DNA from: DASQPJ01 sp036268355 | GTDB taxonomy: Bacteria; Actinomycetota; Actinomycetes; Sporichthyales; Sporichthyaceae | NCBI GenBank assembly: GCA_036268355.1 | Contig: DATAUG010000215.1 | Span: forward strand, 12,444 to 76,443 | Length of the DNA: 64,000 nt | Direction of reading: 5' to 3' | Made by a program: the position numbers and the translations under genes | In this document: positions 24,115 to 32,719 of the stretch, in pieces | How the letters are laid out: every line of letters starts with the position of its first letter | How positions within the stretch are numbered: the first letter of the stretch is position 1 | Notes under the pieces: model-generated | Databases searched by the model: none | Told to the model about the DNA's origin: nothing | What the model saw: only the letters and a program-made list of their open reading frames with translations

Positions 24115-26115
24115 TTGAGCAACAAGAATCGATTGCGGATGACAGTCGTCGCCGGACTCGTCGTGTCCGGTCTGGTCGGACTCGCGACCACCGCAGGCGC
24201 GCGCCCGAACGTGGCCGCGGCGAGCGCGACCACGGCGACAACACCGATCAAGCACGTGGTGGTGATCTTCGGCGAGAACATCTCGTTCGACCACTACTTC
24301 GGCACCTACCGGCCGGTGGACCACGGGCCCTACGGGGCACAGACCGTCAATGGTCTCTTCAACACCCCTGGAGCGGGCGGAACGGGAACGCTACTCAGCA
24401 ACAACCCGAACCTCGACCTGGTCAGCGGCAAGCCTGCCAACCCGCGGCAACTCGACCCGACCAACGTCAACGACATCCTGACCTGCGACCAGGACCACGG
24501 GTACACCGATGAGGAGGCGGCCTTCGACGCGGGGAAGATGGACAACTTCCCGAACATCTCCAAGGCCGCCGAAGCCTCGTCCAACGACAACGGGCAGCCC
24601 TGCAGCCCCGACGACGTGATGAACTACTACGCGGGCGACTCGGTCACCGCGATGTGGAACTACGCGAACCATTTCGCGCTCAACGACAACTCGTTCGGCA
24701 CCACCTTCGGTCCCTCCGCCCCGGGCGCAATCAATCTGGCCTCCGGCGACACCGGCGGCGTCGACACCGGTCACGAGGTCAATGCCCCGCCCGTCGCCAC
24801 CACCGCCGCGAACGCCCATTCTGCCGACGTGGTGTCCGACGGCAGCGCCACCGGCCAATCCCTCGTCGGGGACGCGCAGCCGTACTGGGACGACTGCTCG
24901 ACACGCGACGCGGTGGGCATGAACGGCAAGAACATCGGTGACCTGCTGAATGCCCAGGGGCTGAGCTGGGGCTGGTTCGAAGGCGGATTCCGGCCGACCA
25001 CCAGCTACTTCACGGCCGGCGGCACGACACCGACCACCGTCGGGACCCCGATCCCGTTCCTGCCCAACCAGTTCCTCAAGCCGGGCGCGACGGCCGGCGC
25101 CGGCCAGACCGTAATACCCGCTTCGGCACTGCCCCCGGGGGCGTCATTCCAGGGGCTTTGCAACGCGGTCCACCCGATCGGCCCGTCCGTCGGCGGCATC
25201 GGCGGTACGGCCGGCGGCGGCGCCGGTCAGTACGGCTGGAAGGACGACTACATCCCGCATCACGAGCCGTTCCAGTTCTACCCGGGCACGGCGAACCCGC
25301 ACCACATCGCGCCGACCTCGCTCAACACCATCGGCACGGACACCCAGACCGGCTACGGCGGCCCGATCAGCGGCCTGGCCTTCGACACCGCAAATCACAA
25401 CTACGACACGAGTGACTTCGACGCGCTCGTGGGCGCGATCACCCGCGGGGCGCTCCCCCCGACCGCCCTGCCCGCGGTCAGCTTCCTCAAAGCCCCCGGC
25501 TACCAGGACGCACACGCCCAGTACTCCGACCCGCTCGACGAGCAGCAGTTCTTGGTCAAGGAGATCAACGCCCTGCAGCACTCCCCGGACTGGTCCAGCA
25601 CCGCGGTCTTCCTGGCCTACGACGACTCCGACGGGTTCTACGACCACGTCTTCGCCGGGATGAACCCCGGGGCGACGAACCTCATCGTCCAGAACGGGTC
25701 GATCAGTCCCGCGGACACCCTCAGCAGCGGCTACGTGCCGGTCACCGGCTCCGGCGGCGGCGACGGGACCGCCACCGGTTTCTGCGGCGGTAGCAGCGGT
25801 ACGGCGCCGACCTTCAGCACCCAGCAGGGGCGCTGCGGCTACGGACCCCGGCTTCCGTTCCTGGTCGTCTCGCCCTATGCGAAGCGGGGCTTGGTTGACC
25901 ACACGCTGACCGACCAGTCCTCGATCATCGGATTCGTGATGGACAACTGGGGCATCGCCCGGTCGTCGCTGCCCGGATCCGCCGTCGCCACCGCCGGTTC
26001 GGTGGCGAACATGTTCGACTTCGGCCACCGCCCCGACAACCAGCTGTTCCTCGACCCGACGACCGGGCGCGAGTCGGCCACCGAACGCGAGACGATCCAG
26101 CAGCACAAGGCGTAA
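24115..26115 (+). CDS. Secreted phospholipase C / phosphoesterase
   Basis: A 666-residue exported phosphoesterase of the phospholipase C/acid phosphatase family (PF04185). The TTG start has GGGGGATCAA before it and gives a signal peptide with an NKNR basic end and a hydrophobic core to about residue 28. Family motifs are HVVVIFGENISFDHYFGTY, FGTTFGPSAPGAINL and AYDDSDGFYDHV. Such enzymes release phosphate or head groups from phospholipids and are often induced by phosphate limitation; no pho box was identified here. A terminator follows. Confidence 0.9.
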   Translation: MSNKNRLRMTVVAGLVVSGLVGLATTAGARPNVAAASATTATTPIKHVVVIFGENISFDHYFGTYRPVDHGPYGAQTVNGLFNTPGAGGTGTLLSNNPNLDLVSGKPANPRQLDPTNVNDILTCDQDHGYTDEEAAFDAGKMDNFPNISKAAEASSNDNGQPCSPDDVMNYYAGDSVTAMWNYANHFALNDNSFGTTFGPSAPGAINLASGDTGGVDTGHEVNAPPVATTAANAHSADVVSDGSATGQSLVGDAQPYWDDCSTRDAVGMNGKNIGDLLNAQGLSWGWFEGGFRPTTSYFTAGGTTPTTVGTPIPFLPNQFLKPGATAGAGQTVIPASALPPGASFQGLCNAVHPIGPSVGGIGGTAGGGAGQYGWKDDYIPHHEPFQFYPGTANPHHIAPTSLNTIGTDTQTGYGGPISGLAFDTANHNYDTSDFDALVGAITRGALPPTALPAVSFLKAPGYQDAHAQYSDPLDEQQFLVKEINALQHSPDWSSTAVFLAYDDSDGFYDHVFAGMNPGATNLIVQNGSISPADTLSSGYVPVTGSGGGDGTATGFCGGSSGTAPTFSTQQGRCGYGPRLPFLVVSPYAKRGLVDHTLTDQSSIIGFVMDNWGIARSSLPGSAVATAGSVANMFDFGHRPDNQLFLDPTTGRESATERETIQQHKA

Positions 26116-26135
26116 CCGCTACGCACCGATCAGGG

Positions 26136-26168
26136 ACGGCCTCGGCGAAACCCCGCCGAGGCCGTTTC
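26136..26168 (+). terminator. Rho-independent terminator after the phospholipase C gene
   Basis: ACGGCCTCGGCG (26136-26147) pairs with CGCCGAGGCCGT (26154-26165) across six bases, followed by a short T-run, 20 bases after the stop. Confidence 0.85.
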
Positions 26169-26262
26169 TGAGTCATGGTCAGTATTGGCCACCGTGGCGT
26201 CCGCGCTCTGCAACAGCGCACCAGGACGACACGGATTCACCGGCCGTGGCAGGCTGCCCGAT

Positions 26263-27171
26263 GTGGCACAGGTATTCCACGACACCATCGAGATCCCGGT
26301 CGCCGGTGGCCCACTGCTGGTGGCGGCCGCCGGAGCGCCGGCCGGACCGGACATGCCGGTCGTACTGGCCGTGCACGGCATCACCGGCTCGCACCGCTCC
26401 TGGTCGCCGGTGGTCCGCAACCTCGGTACGGATATCAGCGTGCTGGCACCGGACCTGCGTGGCCGGGGGGGCAGCGCGGCGCTGCCGCCGCCGTACGGCA
26501 TGGCCGCACACGTCGCGGATCTACTGGCGGTGCTCGACCACTTCGGCGTGCGGCGGGCCGTGTTGGCCGGGCACTCGATGGGGGCCTACGTCGCGACGCG
26601 GTTGGCCGCGGCGGCTCCGGATCGGGTGTCCGCCGCTGTGCTGGTCGACGGCGGCCCGGCACTGCCGCGCCCGGCGGGCATCGACGCGGACACGTTGCTG
26701 GCCGCCGTGCTCGGGCCGGCGTTGGACCGGCTGTCGATGACGTTCGACTCGTCGGAGGCCTACCGCGACTTCTGGCGGGCGCATCCGGCATTCGCGACGG
26801 CCTGGGAGGACGACCTCGTCCGTGAGGACATCGCCGACTACGTCGACTACGACCTCACAGACACCCCGCCACTGCGGTCCCGGGTGGCCCAGGCCCCGGT
26901 CCGCGCCGACGGCCGGGACCTGCTGGATCCGGAAGCCACCGGCAAGGCATTGGCCGCCCTGGCCTGTCCGGCCACGTTGCTGTGGGCGCCCCGTGGCTTG
27001 CAGGACGAGGACCGGCCACTGCTGTCTGCCGAGGTGATCATGGCGGCACAGGAGGCGTTGCCCCAGCTGACTGTCCGTCAGGTACCGGACACGAACCACT
27101 ACCTGATCCTGCTGCGCGATCGGGACGCCCGTGCGGTGGCCGCGGCGATCCGTGAACTCGCCTTGTTCTGA
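26263..27171 (+). CDS. Alpha/beta-hydrolase
   Basis: A 302-residue alpha/beta-hydrolase. It has LAVHGITGSHRSW (oxyanion region), the nucleophile elbow LAGHSMGAYVA and a late DTNHYLILL with the catalytic His. The acid residue is probably the Asp near LWAPRGLQDEDRP. I placed the start at the GTG at 26263, where the fold begins (VAQVFHDTIEIPV). The frame is open back to an ATG at 26185, but those residues have no family resemblance. CAGGCT a few bases before the GTG could be a -10 box of a leaderless mRNA. Substrate unknown. Confidence 0.82.
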   Translation: MAQVFHDTIEIPVAGGPLLVAAAGAPAGPDMPVVLAVHGITGSHRSWSPVVRNLGTDISVLAPDLRGRGGSAALPPPYGMAAHVADLLAVLDHFGVRRAVLAGHSMGAYVATRLAAAAPDRVSAAVLVDGGPALPRPAGIDADTLLAAVLGPALDRLSMTFDSSEAYRDFWRAHPAFATAWEDDLVREDIADYVDYDLTDTPPLRSRVAQAPVRADGRDLLDPEATGKALAALACPATLLWAPRGLQDEDRPLLSAEVIMAAQEALPQLTVRQVPDTNHYLILLRDRDARAVAAAIRELALF

Positions 27172-27256
27172 CCGGACCCGAACCGGTCCTTGACAACCCC
27201 GGGCCGAGCCCACGTGTACTTGACTGGGCGCGCAGGTCCGAGGAGGTGACGGCGAA

Positions 27257-27799
27257 CTGTCCAGGTCAACCGCGGAACCGGCGCCAGATGGGCGCCCGAG
27301 GCCGATCCTGGTCATCATGGGCGTGTCCGGCTCGGGCAAGTCAAGTGTGGCCGCGCTGCTTGCCGGGCGGTTGGGGTGGCCATTCGCCGAGGGCGACGAC
27401 ATGCATCCGGCGGCCAACATCGCGAAGATGGCCGCCGGTCACCCGCTCGACGACGCCGATCGCGCGCCGTGGCTGGCGCGGGTCGCGGCCTGGATCCAAC
27501 AGCGACGTGCCGCTGCGGAACCCGGCATCGTGACCTGCTCGGCGCTGAAGCGCCGGTACCGCGACGCGTTGCGCGGCCCCGGTGTCGTGTTCGTCTACCT
27601 GGCCGCCCCGCAGGAGCGGATCGCGCAGCGTCTCGTGGCCCGGCACGGGCACTTCATGCCGGCCTCGCTGCTCGACTCCCAGTTCGCCGCGCTCGAGCCG
27701 CCCGGCCCGGACGAGAACGCCATCACGGTGGACGTCACCGGCACCGCGCAACAGACGGCCGAGGCGATCATCGCCCGGCTGGGCCGGATCGATGCCTGA
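27257..27799 (+). CDS. gntK: Gluconokinase, probable CTG start
   Basis: This enzyme phosphorylates gluconate to 6-phosphogluconate, feeding the pentose phosphate route. The P-loop is MGVSGSGKSS, followed by FAEGDDMHPAANIAKM and CSALKRRYRD, all typical of GntK. An ATG at 27317 exists, but starting there would cut off the first beta-strand ILVIM before the P-loop. In frame upstream, CTG at 27257 is preceded by AGGAGG ten bases away and gives a 20-residue leader like that of E. coli GntK. The length is then 180 residues. The stop overlaps the permease start by eight bases. Confidence 0.85.
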   Translation: MSRSTAEPAPDGRPRPILVIMGVSGSGKSSVAALLAGRLGWPFAEGDDMHPAANIAKMAAGHPLDDADRAPWLARVAAWIQQRRAAAEPGIVTCSALKRRYRDALRGPGVVFVYLAAPQERIAQRLVARHGHFMPASLLDSQFAALEPPGPDENAITVDVTGTAQQTAEAIIARLGRIDA

Positions 27800-29222
27800 G
27801 CCGTCGCTGTCCGCCGCCGCAACGGCGAGCGTGGCGGCCTGGAACTCGCACGACACCCGGCTGGTCGTGGTCACGCTGCTCGGCATCGTGATCATCGTCG
27901 CGCTGATCGTGGTCGCGAAGCTGCACCCGTTCCTCGCGCTGCTCGTGGGCTCGATGCTGGTCGGGTTCGGGGCCGGGGTGCCGGCCGACAAGGTCGTGAC
28001 CAACTTCGAGTCCGGCGTTGGTTCGACCCTGCAGGAGGTCGGACTGCTGATCGCGTTGGGGGCGATGCTGGGCAGGTTGCTCGCGGATTCCGGCGGCTCC
28101 GACCAAGTGGTCCAGACGTTGCTGTCCCGGACCCGGCTCGCGCTGCTGCCCTGGGCGATGACCCTGGTCGCGGTGATCATCGGGCTGCCGATGTTCTTCG
28201 AGATCGGGCTGGTGCTGCTGCTCCCGGTGATCGTCCTGGTGGCCGACCATTCCGGCCTGCGGCTCATGCGGGTCGCGATCCCGGCGCTGGCCGGGCTTTC
28301 CGTGCTGCACGGGCTGATCCCGCCGCACCCCGGTCCGTTGATCGCGATCGCGGCCGTACACGCGCAGTTGGGCACGACGTTGGCGCTCGGGATCCTCGTG
28401 GCGATCCCGACCGTGGTGCTCTGCGGGCCGCTGCTGGGATTTGTGCTCGCCCGGTGGGTCCCGGTAACCGCGAGTGCGCCACACAAGGCCGCCTCACCAT
28501 CGGCTCCCGCCCGCGGCGGACAACCCGCGGCGGCGACGGTCCCGCGGCGGCGGCCCAGCTTCCCCGTCACTCTCGGCACGATCCTCTGCCCGGTGGTGCT
28601 GATGCTGGGCAAGGCGGCGGCCGACATCGCCTGGGACACCGGGCCGCCACCGCAAGCTCGGCGCATTCTCGACTTCGTCGGCGAACCGCTGGTCGCGCTG
28701 ACCGTCGGCGTGCTGCTCGCAATGGTGACCTTCGGGTATGCCGTCGGGTTCACCGGCTCGGACATCTCCGCGCGGCTGACCGCCGGGGTCGCCCCGGTCG
28801 CGGCGGTCATCCTGATCGTCGGGGCCGGCGGCGGGTTCAAGCAGACCTTGATCGGGGCCGGCGTCGGTGGATCGGTCGCGAAGTTCGCCAACGGCGCGCA
28901 CCTGTCCGTGCTGCTGCTCGGCTACCTGATCGCGGTGGCACTACGCCTGGCCACCGGCTCCGCCACCGTGGCAACCATCACCGCCGCCGGGATCGTCGCC
29001 CCACTGGCCGGAAATCTGACGGCGACTCACACGGCCCTGCTCGCCCTGGCCATCGGTGCCGGATCGCTGTTCCTGTCGCACGTCAACGACTCGGGCTTCT
29101 GGTTGGTGAAGGAGCTGTTCGGCCTCACCGTAGGGCAGACCTTCAAGACGTGGTCGGTGATGGAGACCGCGGTGTCCGTCGTCGGCTTCGGCTTCGTGAT
29201 GGCACTTTCGGCGCTCGTCTGA
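27792..29222 (+). CDS. gntP: Gluconate:H+ symporter, GntP family
   Basis: A 476-residue permease with about 12 hydrophobic segments. Family hallmarks are PMFFEIGLVLLLPV, LIPPHPGPLIA and SLFLSHVNDSGFWLVKE. A charged, proline-rich cytoplasmic loop is at about residues 228-255. It imports gluconate and is translationally coupled to the kinase upstream (8-base overlap), so the pair makes a complete uptake and activation unit. No GntR-type regulator is next to it. Confidence 0.92.
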   Translation: MPEPSLSAAATASVAAWNSHDTRLVVVTLLGIVIIVALIVVAKLHPFLALLVGSMLVGFGAGVPADKVVTNFESGVGSTLQEVGLLIALGAMLGRLLADSGGSDQVVQTLLSRTRLALLPWAMTLVAVIIGLPMFFEIGLVLLLPVIVLVADHSGLRLMRVAIPALAGLSVLHGLIPPHPGPLIAIAAVHAQLGTTLALGILVAIPTVVLCGPLLGFVLARWVPVTASAPHKAASPSAPARGGQPAAATVPRRRPSFPVTLGTILCPVVLMLGKAAADIAWDTGPPPQARRILDFVGEPLVALTVGVLLAMVTFGYAVGFTGSDISARLTAGVAPVAAVILIVGAGGGFKQTLIGAGVGGSVAKFANGAHLSVLLLGYLIAVALRLATGSATVATITAAGIVAPLAGNLTATHTALLALAIGAGSLFLSHVNDSGFWLVKELFGLTVGQTFKTWSVMETAVSVVGFGFVMALSALV

Positions 29223-29236
29223 GGGTTGTCCGCGAC

Positions 29237-29467
29237 TCAGGCGCGCCAGTACCCGTTCGCCGCGGCGACCGTCTGGAAGTTGATCGCCACGACCTGCGAG
29301 CAGGCGATCAGGCTGTCGGCGTTCTCGGCGTAGTTCGGACGCAGTTGGCCGCGGAGGTCGGCGTCCGTCTGGGTCAGACCGACGCCCTTGCGGGACAGCT
29401 TCATAGCCAGCGTGAAGCCCTCCTCCGGCGTGTCGGTGATCAGGGTGGGAAGCCAGGAATCAGCCAT
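29237..29467 (-). CDS. 76-residue conserved-looking hypothetical protein
   Basis: I do not recognise this protein. GAGGAG lies before the ATG at 29467. It is acidic at the start (ADSWLPTLITDTPEEGF), has a middle KLSRKGVGLTQTDADLRGQ, one Cys (IACSQ) and no membrane segment. It diverges from an OhrR-like MarR regulator that shares its 93-base promoter region, with a GTCGT-AC-ACGAC palindrome between them. That position suggests control by the regulator. It ends 14 bases from the end of the convergent gluconate permease gene. Confidence 0.7.
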   Translation of the reverse strand: MADSWLPTLITDTPEEGFTLAMKLSRKGVGLTQTDADLRGQLRPNYAENADSLIACSQVVAINFQTVAAANGYWRA

Positions 29468-29502
29468 CGTCCACTCCTCGCTATTAGATTGTGCACGCTT
29501 TA

Positions 29503-29514
29503 GTCGTACACGAC
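29503..29514. promoter_or_regulatory. Candidate MarR/OhrR operator
   Basis: GTCGT-AC-ACGAC is a 12-base palindrome between the divergent 76-residue gene and the MarR-type gene. The related GTGCAC lies 12 bases to the left. Position suits repression of both promoters. Confidence 0.4.
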
Positions 29515-29560
29515 CGAATCTACCCGACCTGCCGCATACTTTGGAAGTCGAGGAGGGGTG

Positions 29561-30016
29561 ATGGCGGAGCGACTGAAAAGACATGCGCGGCTGGACGACC
29601 AGTTGTGCTTCGCGCTGTACGCGGCGTCACGGGCGGTGTTCGGGGCCTATCGGCCGATGCTCGCCGAGATCGGCCTGACCTACCCGCAGTATGTGGCGAT
29701 GCTCGCGCTCTGGGAGCGCGACGGGCGTACGGTCGCCGAGCTGGGCGACGCTCTGCACCTGGAGTCGAGCACGTTGTCACCGGTTCTGCGTCGGCTGGAA
29801 ACGCTGGGCCTGATCAGCAAGCACCGATCAACCCAGGACGAGCGCATGGTGCACGTCCACCTGACGGACGCCGGACGGGATCTCGAGGCTCGGCTGGGAC
29901 CGGTGCGCGAGGCCGTCGAGGCCTCGACCGGGCTCACCGACGAGCAATTCGTCGCCCTACGGCACCAGCTGCAGACCTTGCGGGACACAGTTGTGCAACA
30001 CCGCATGGCGGGCTAG
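29561..30016 (+). CDS. MarR-family regulator of OhrR type (organic hydroperoxide sensor)
   Basis: A 151-residue winged-helix regulator. The N-terminus LDDQLCFALYAASRAVFGAYRP and LTYPQYVAMLALWE match OhrR, whose single reactive Cys in the QLCF motif senses organic hydroperoxides. VAELGDALHLESSTLSPVLRRLE is the recognition region, and DERMVHVHLTDAGR the wing. GGAGG sits five bases before the ATG at 29561; a GTG three bases earlier is also possible. OhrR usually controls an ohr (OsmC-type) peroxidase, but none is here. The divergent neighbour is an unrelated 76-residue protein. Confidence 0.85.
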   Translation: MAERLKRHARLDDQLCFALYAASRAVFGAYRPMLAEIGLTYPQYVAMLALWERDGRTVAELGDALHLESSTLSPVLRRLETLGLISKHRSTQDERMVHVHLTDAGRDLEARLGPVREAVEASTGLTDEQFVALRHQLQTLRDTVVQHRMAG

Positions 30017-30046
30017 GCGGCCCTGGAGCCTGACTATCCTCGGCGG

Positions 30047-30784
30047 ATGGACGACGCCCCCGCCGGCTTCCCGGCCGGCGACCTGGTGCACGACGAAGCC
30101 GTGCGCGCCGAACGACTGGTGGCCGCCCAGGGCATGGCCGAGCAGCTGTTCACCGAGGTGATGGCGCGTCAGATCATCCGGCCCGGGCGGGGTGAGCGGC
30201 AGACCAGCGACGCGATCCGCGACCTCGCCGCCGACGAGTTCGGCACGCAACGCTGGTGGCACAAGCGGATCGTCCGCGCCGGGCCGAACACGTTGACCAT
30301 CTACCGGGAGAACCCGCCGGATCGGCTGATCGCCGAGGACGACATCGTCTTCCTCGACCTCGGCCCGGTGTTCGCCGACTGGGAGGCCGACTTCGGCCGC
30401 ACCTTCGTGATCGGCGACGACCCGGCCAAGCACGCATTGTGCGCCGCGTTGGACGAGGTATGGGTGGCCGCCCAACGGCACTTCGCCGAACACGCGGACA
30501 TCACCGGTTCGCAGCTGTACGACCACACGTGCGCGCTGGCTCGCGACGCGGGCTGGGAGTTCGGCGGCATCATCGCCGGCCACCTCGTCGGCCAATTTCC
30601 CTACGAACGCGCGGGTCTGGAGGACGTCGAGACCCGGATCGCACCCGGCTGCGACCTGCCGCTGCGCCGCACCGACGCCCGCGGCATCGGTTGCCACTGG
30701 ATCCTGGAGGTCCATCTGATCGACCGGGCGCGCGGGTTCGGCGGTTTCGTCGAGGAACTGCTCGACATCGGCCCGCGCGCCTGA
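30047..30784 (+). CDS. M24-family metallopeptidase homologue (Xaa-Pro aminopeptidase fold)
   Basis: A 245-residue pita-bread-fold protein. All five expected metal ligands can be placed: Asp in FLDLGPVFADWEADFG (two), His in GIIAGHLVG, Glu in WILEVHL and Glu in GFVEELLDIG. It lacks the N-terminal domain of prolidases, so it resembles short M24 proteins of unknown substrate. It begins 30 bases after the OhrR-like gene on the same strand and could be co-transcribed. Confidence 0.82.
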   Translation: MDDAPAGFPAGDLVHDEAVRAERLVAAQGMAEQLFTEVMARQIIRPGRGERQTSDAIRDLAADEFGTQRWWHKRIVRAGPNTLTIYRENPPDRLIAEDDIVFLDLGPVFADWEADFGRTFVIGDDPAKHALCAALDEVWVAAQRHFAEHADITGSQLYDHTCALARDAGWEFGGIIAGHLVGQFPYERAGLEDVETRIAPGCDLPLRRTDARGIGCHWILEVHLIDRARGFGGFVEELLDIGPRA

Positions 30785-30796
30785 CCCAGCGAGGGA

Positions 30797-31636
30797 TCAG
30801 TCCAGCGTGGCCAGCGCCTTCGCCAACGGCTCGAGCACGGCCGGGGCGTGCGGCGGCGGCAGGTAGACGATCGCCAACTGCATCCCGACCTCGGCGAGTG
30901 CGGCGATGTCGTCGACGACCTTGCCGTACCCGTCCGGCCCCTCCAGGCGGATGTGGCTGGACAGCAGGATCTCCTTCGGGTCGCGACCGATGTCCGCGCA
31001 GTGTGCGTGCAGCACGTCGCGCTTGTGGGTGAACTCCGCCGGCGTCCCGGCGCCGAAGTTCCAGTGCTGCGCGTAGCGCGCGGTGGTCAGCAGGGTGCGC
31101 TTCTCGCCGCTGCCGCCGATGCAGATCGGCGGGTGAGGCCGCTGCGGCCCCTTCGGCTCGCAGCGCGCATCGCGCAGTTGGTAGTACTTGCCCTCGAACC
31201 TGGTGGTCTCCTGGGTGAGCAGGCCGACCAGCACCGCGCAGGCCTCCTCGAAGCGGTCGCTGCGCTCGCGCGGGCCACCGAGTTCGATGCCGTAGGCGTT
31301 CGACTCCTCCTCGTTCCAGCCGGCGCCGATCCCGAGTTCGAGACGCCCACCGGAGATGATGTCGATGGTTGCGACCATCTTGGCCAGCACCGCGGGGTGG
31401 CGGTACGGGATGCCGGTGACCAGATTGCCCAGCCGCAGCCGTTTGGTCGCCTGGGCGAGCGCGGTCAACACCGACCAGCCCTCCAGGCACGGCCCGGTCG
31501 GGTCGGAGAAGATCGGGTAGAAATGATCGAACACCCAACCGGACTCGAAGATCTCGATCTCGTCGGCGGCTTGCCAGACGGCCAGCAGGTCCGGCCACGT
31601 GGTGTCCTGGGGCGAGGTCTTGAATGCGAAGCGCAC
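30797..31636 (-). CDS. Luciferase-like (probably F420-dependent) oxidoreductase
   Basis: A 279-residue TIM-barrel oxidoreductase. Motifs include IFESGWVFDHFYPIF, RLRLGNLVTGIPYRHPAVLA, GRLELGIGAGWNEEE and PPICIGGSGEKRTL, typical of the F420-binding LLM subclass of actinobacteria. It is distinct from the LLM half of the fusion at 10977. It ends 13 bases from the M24 gene (convergent) and lies downstream of the SDR gene on the same strand with a 48-base gap. Substrate unknown. Confidence 0.88.
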   Translation of the reverse strand: MRFAFKTSPQDTTWPDLLAVWQAADEIEIFESGWVFDHFYPIFSDPTGPCLEGWSVLTALAQATKRLRLGNLVTGIPYRHPAVLAKMVATIDIISGGRLELGIGAGWNEEESNAYGIELGGPRERSDRFEEACAVLVGLLTQETTRFEGKYYQLRDARCEPKGPQRPHPPICIGGSGEKRTLLTTARYAQHWNFGAGTPAEFTHKRDVLHAHCADIGRDPKEILLSSHIRLEGPDGYGKVVDDIAALAEVGMQLAIVYLPPPHAPAVLEPLAKALATLD

Positions 31637-31684
31637 GATGGTTTCCCTTTCGGTAGCGCAGAATCAAGGGTTTCTGGTGCAGCG

Positions 31685-32617
31685 TCAGAACTGGATCAGT
31701 CCTTCGCTTAGCCGCCACAGCCGACCGGCCATCGCCGGGTGCCTGGCGTAGTCCGCGACGCCACTGTGGGTGCCCGGAACGTGGGCCGCGGCGATCGCAC
31801 AGTCCTGGAAGTACTCCCCACCGATCCCCTCCACCAGCGGGGAGGCGGCGAGCAGCACCTGGGTGGCGGCGCCCTGCTCGACAGTCTTGAGCTCACTCAG
31901 ACCAAGGCCCATCGCCGCCCGCATCCGATCCAGCACCGAGTCGTCGACGTGGCGTTGCAGCGCGGTGCGGATCGAACCCGGGTGCAGGGCATTGACCCGG
32001 ATGCCCTCGGACGCCCAGCGCCGGTCCGCCTCCACCGCGAACAGGATGTTGGCGGTCTTGGACTGCCCGTAGGCCGCGAACGGCTCGTAGGGGCGGGAGT
32101 GGAAGTGCAGGTCGTCGAAATCGACGGCCGAGCGCAGGTGCCCCAGCGAACTGACCACCACCACCCGGGCGTTCCCGGCCGCGGCCAGCGCCGGGTGCAG
32201 TCCGGTGGTGAGCGCGAAGTGCCCGACATGGTTGGTGGCGAACTGCAATTCCCAGCCCTGCGGTGTGCGGGTGAGCGGGCAGGCCATCACGCCGGCGTTG
32301 TCCACCAGGATGTGCAACGGGCCCGACCAGTCGGCGACGAACGCGCGCACCGAGTCGAGGTCGGCGAGGTCGAGCGGCGCGAGCAGCACCTTTTCGCCAG
32401 TGCTCTGGGCGATGGCATCGGCGGCGCGCTCCCCCGCGGCGAGGTCCCGCACGGCGATGGTGACCTCGGCCCCGGCACCCGCCAGCACGCGCGCGGTCTC
32501 CAAGCCGATGCCGGATGCCCCGCCGGTGACCACGGCACGACGCCCCGTCAGATCGATGCCGGCGATGACCTCGTCCGTGGTGGTTTCGAAGCCGAAACCG
32601 AAGCTGCGCTCGGACAT
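31685..32617 (-). CDS. Short-chain dehydrogenase/reductase
   Basis: A 310-residue SDR of the retinol dehydrogenase/WWOX-like group. TGGASGIG binds NAD(P), then NAGVMA, NHVGHFALT, VSSLG and the catalytic YGQSK. The C-terminal extension after HPGSIRT is long. It diverges from a TetR gene across about 100 bases holding two palindromic operators, so it is probably repressed by that regulator. The ATG at 32617 is preceded by GGGGGA. Confidence 0.9.
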   Translation of the reverse strand: MSERSFGFGFETTTDEVIAGIDLTGRRAVVTGGASGIGLETARVLAGAGAEVTIAVRDLAAGERAADAIAQSTGEKVLLAPLDLADLDSVRAFVADWSGPLHILVDNAGVMACPLTRTPQGWELQFATNHVGHFALTTGLHPALAAAGNARVVVVSSLGHLRSAVDFDDLHFHSRPYEPFAAYGQSKTANILFAVEADRRWASEGIRVNALHPGSIRTALQRHVDDSVLDRMRAAMGLGLSELKTVEQGAATQVLLAASPLVEGIGGEYFQDCAIAAAHVPGTHSGVADYARHPAMAGRLWRLSEGLIQF

Positions 32618-32647
32618 GATGTCCCCCTCCTGCGATACTGTTCAACT

Positions 32648-32695
32648 AACCGGAGGCTCCTCCGGTTGATCCAACCCTAAGCGGAGGATCCTCCG
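32648..32695. promoter_or_regulatory. Two TetR-type operators, CGGAGG-NT-CCTCCG
   Basis: AACCGGAGG-CT-CCTCCGGTT occupies 32648-32667 and CGGAGG-AT-CCTCCG occupies 32682-32695. Their centres are 31 bases apart, about three helical turns, so dimers would bind on the same DNA face. They sit between the divergent SDR and TetR genes and presumably control both. Confidence 0.75.
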
Positions 32696-32719
32696 TTTTG
32701 CAAGTGCCGGGAGGTGACG

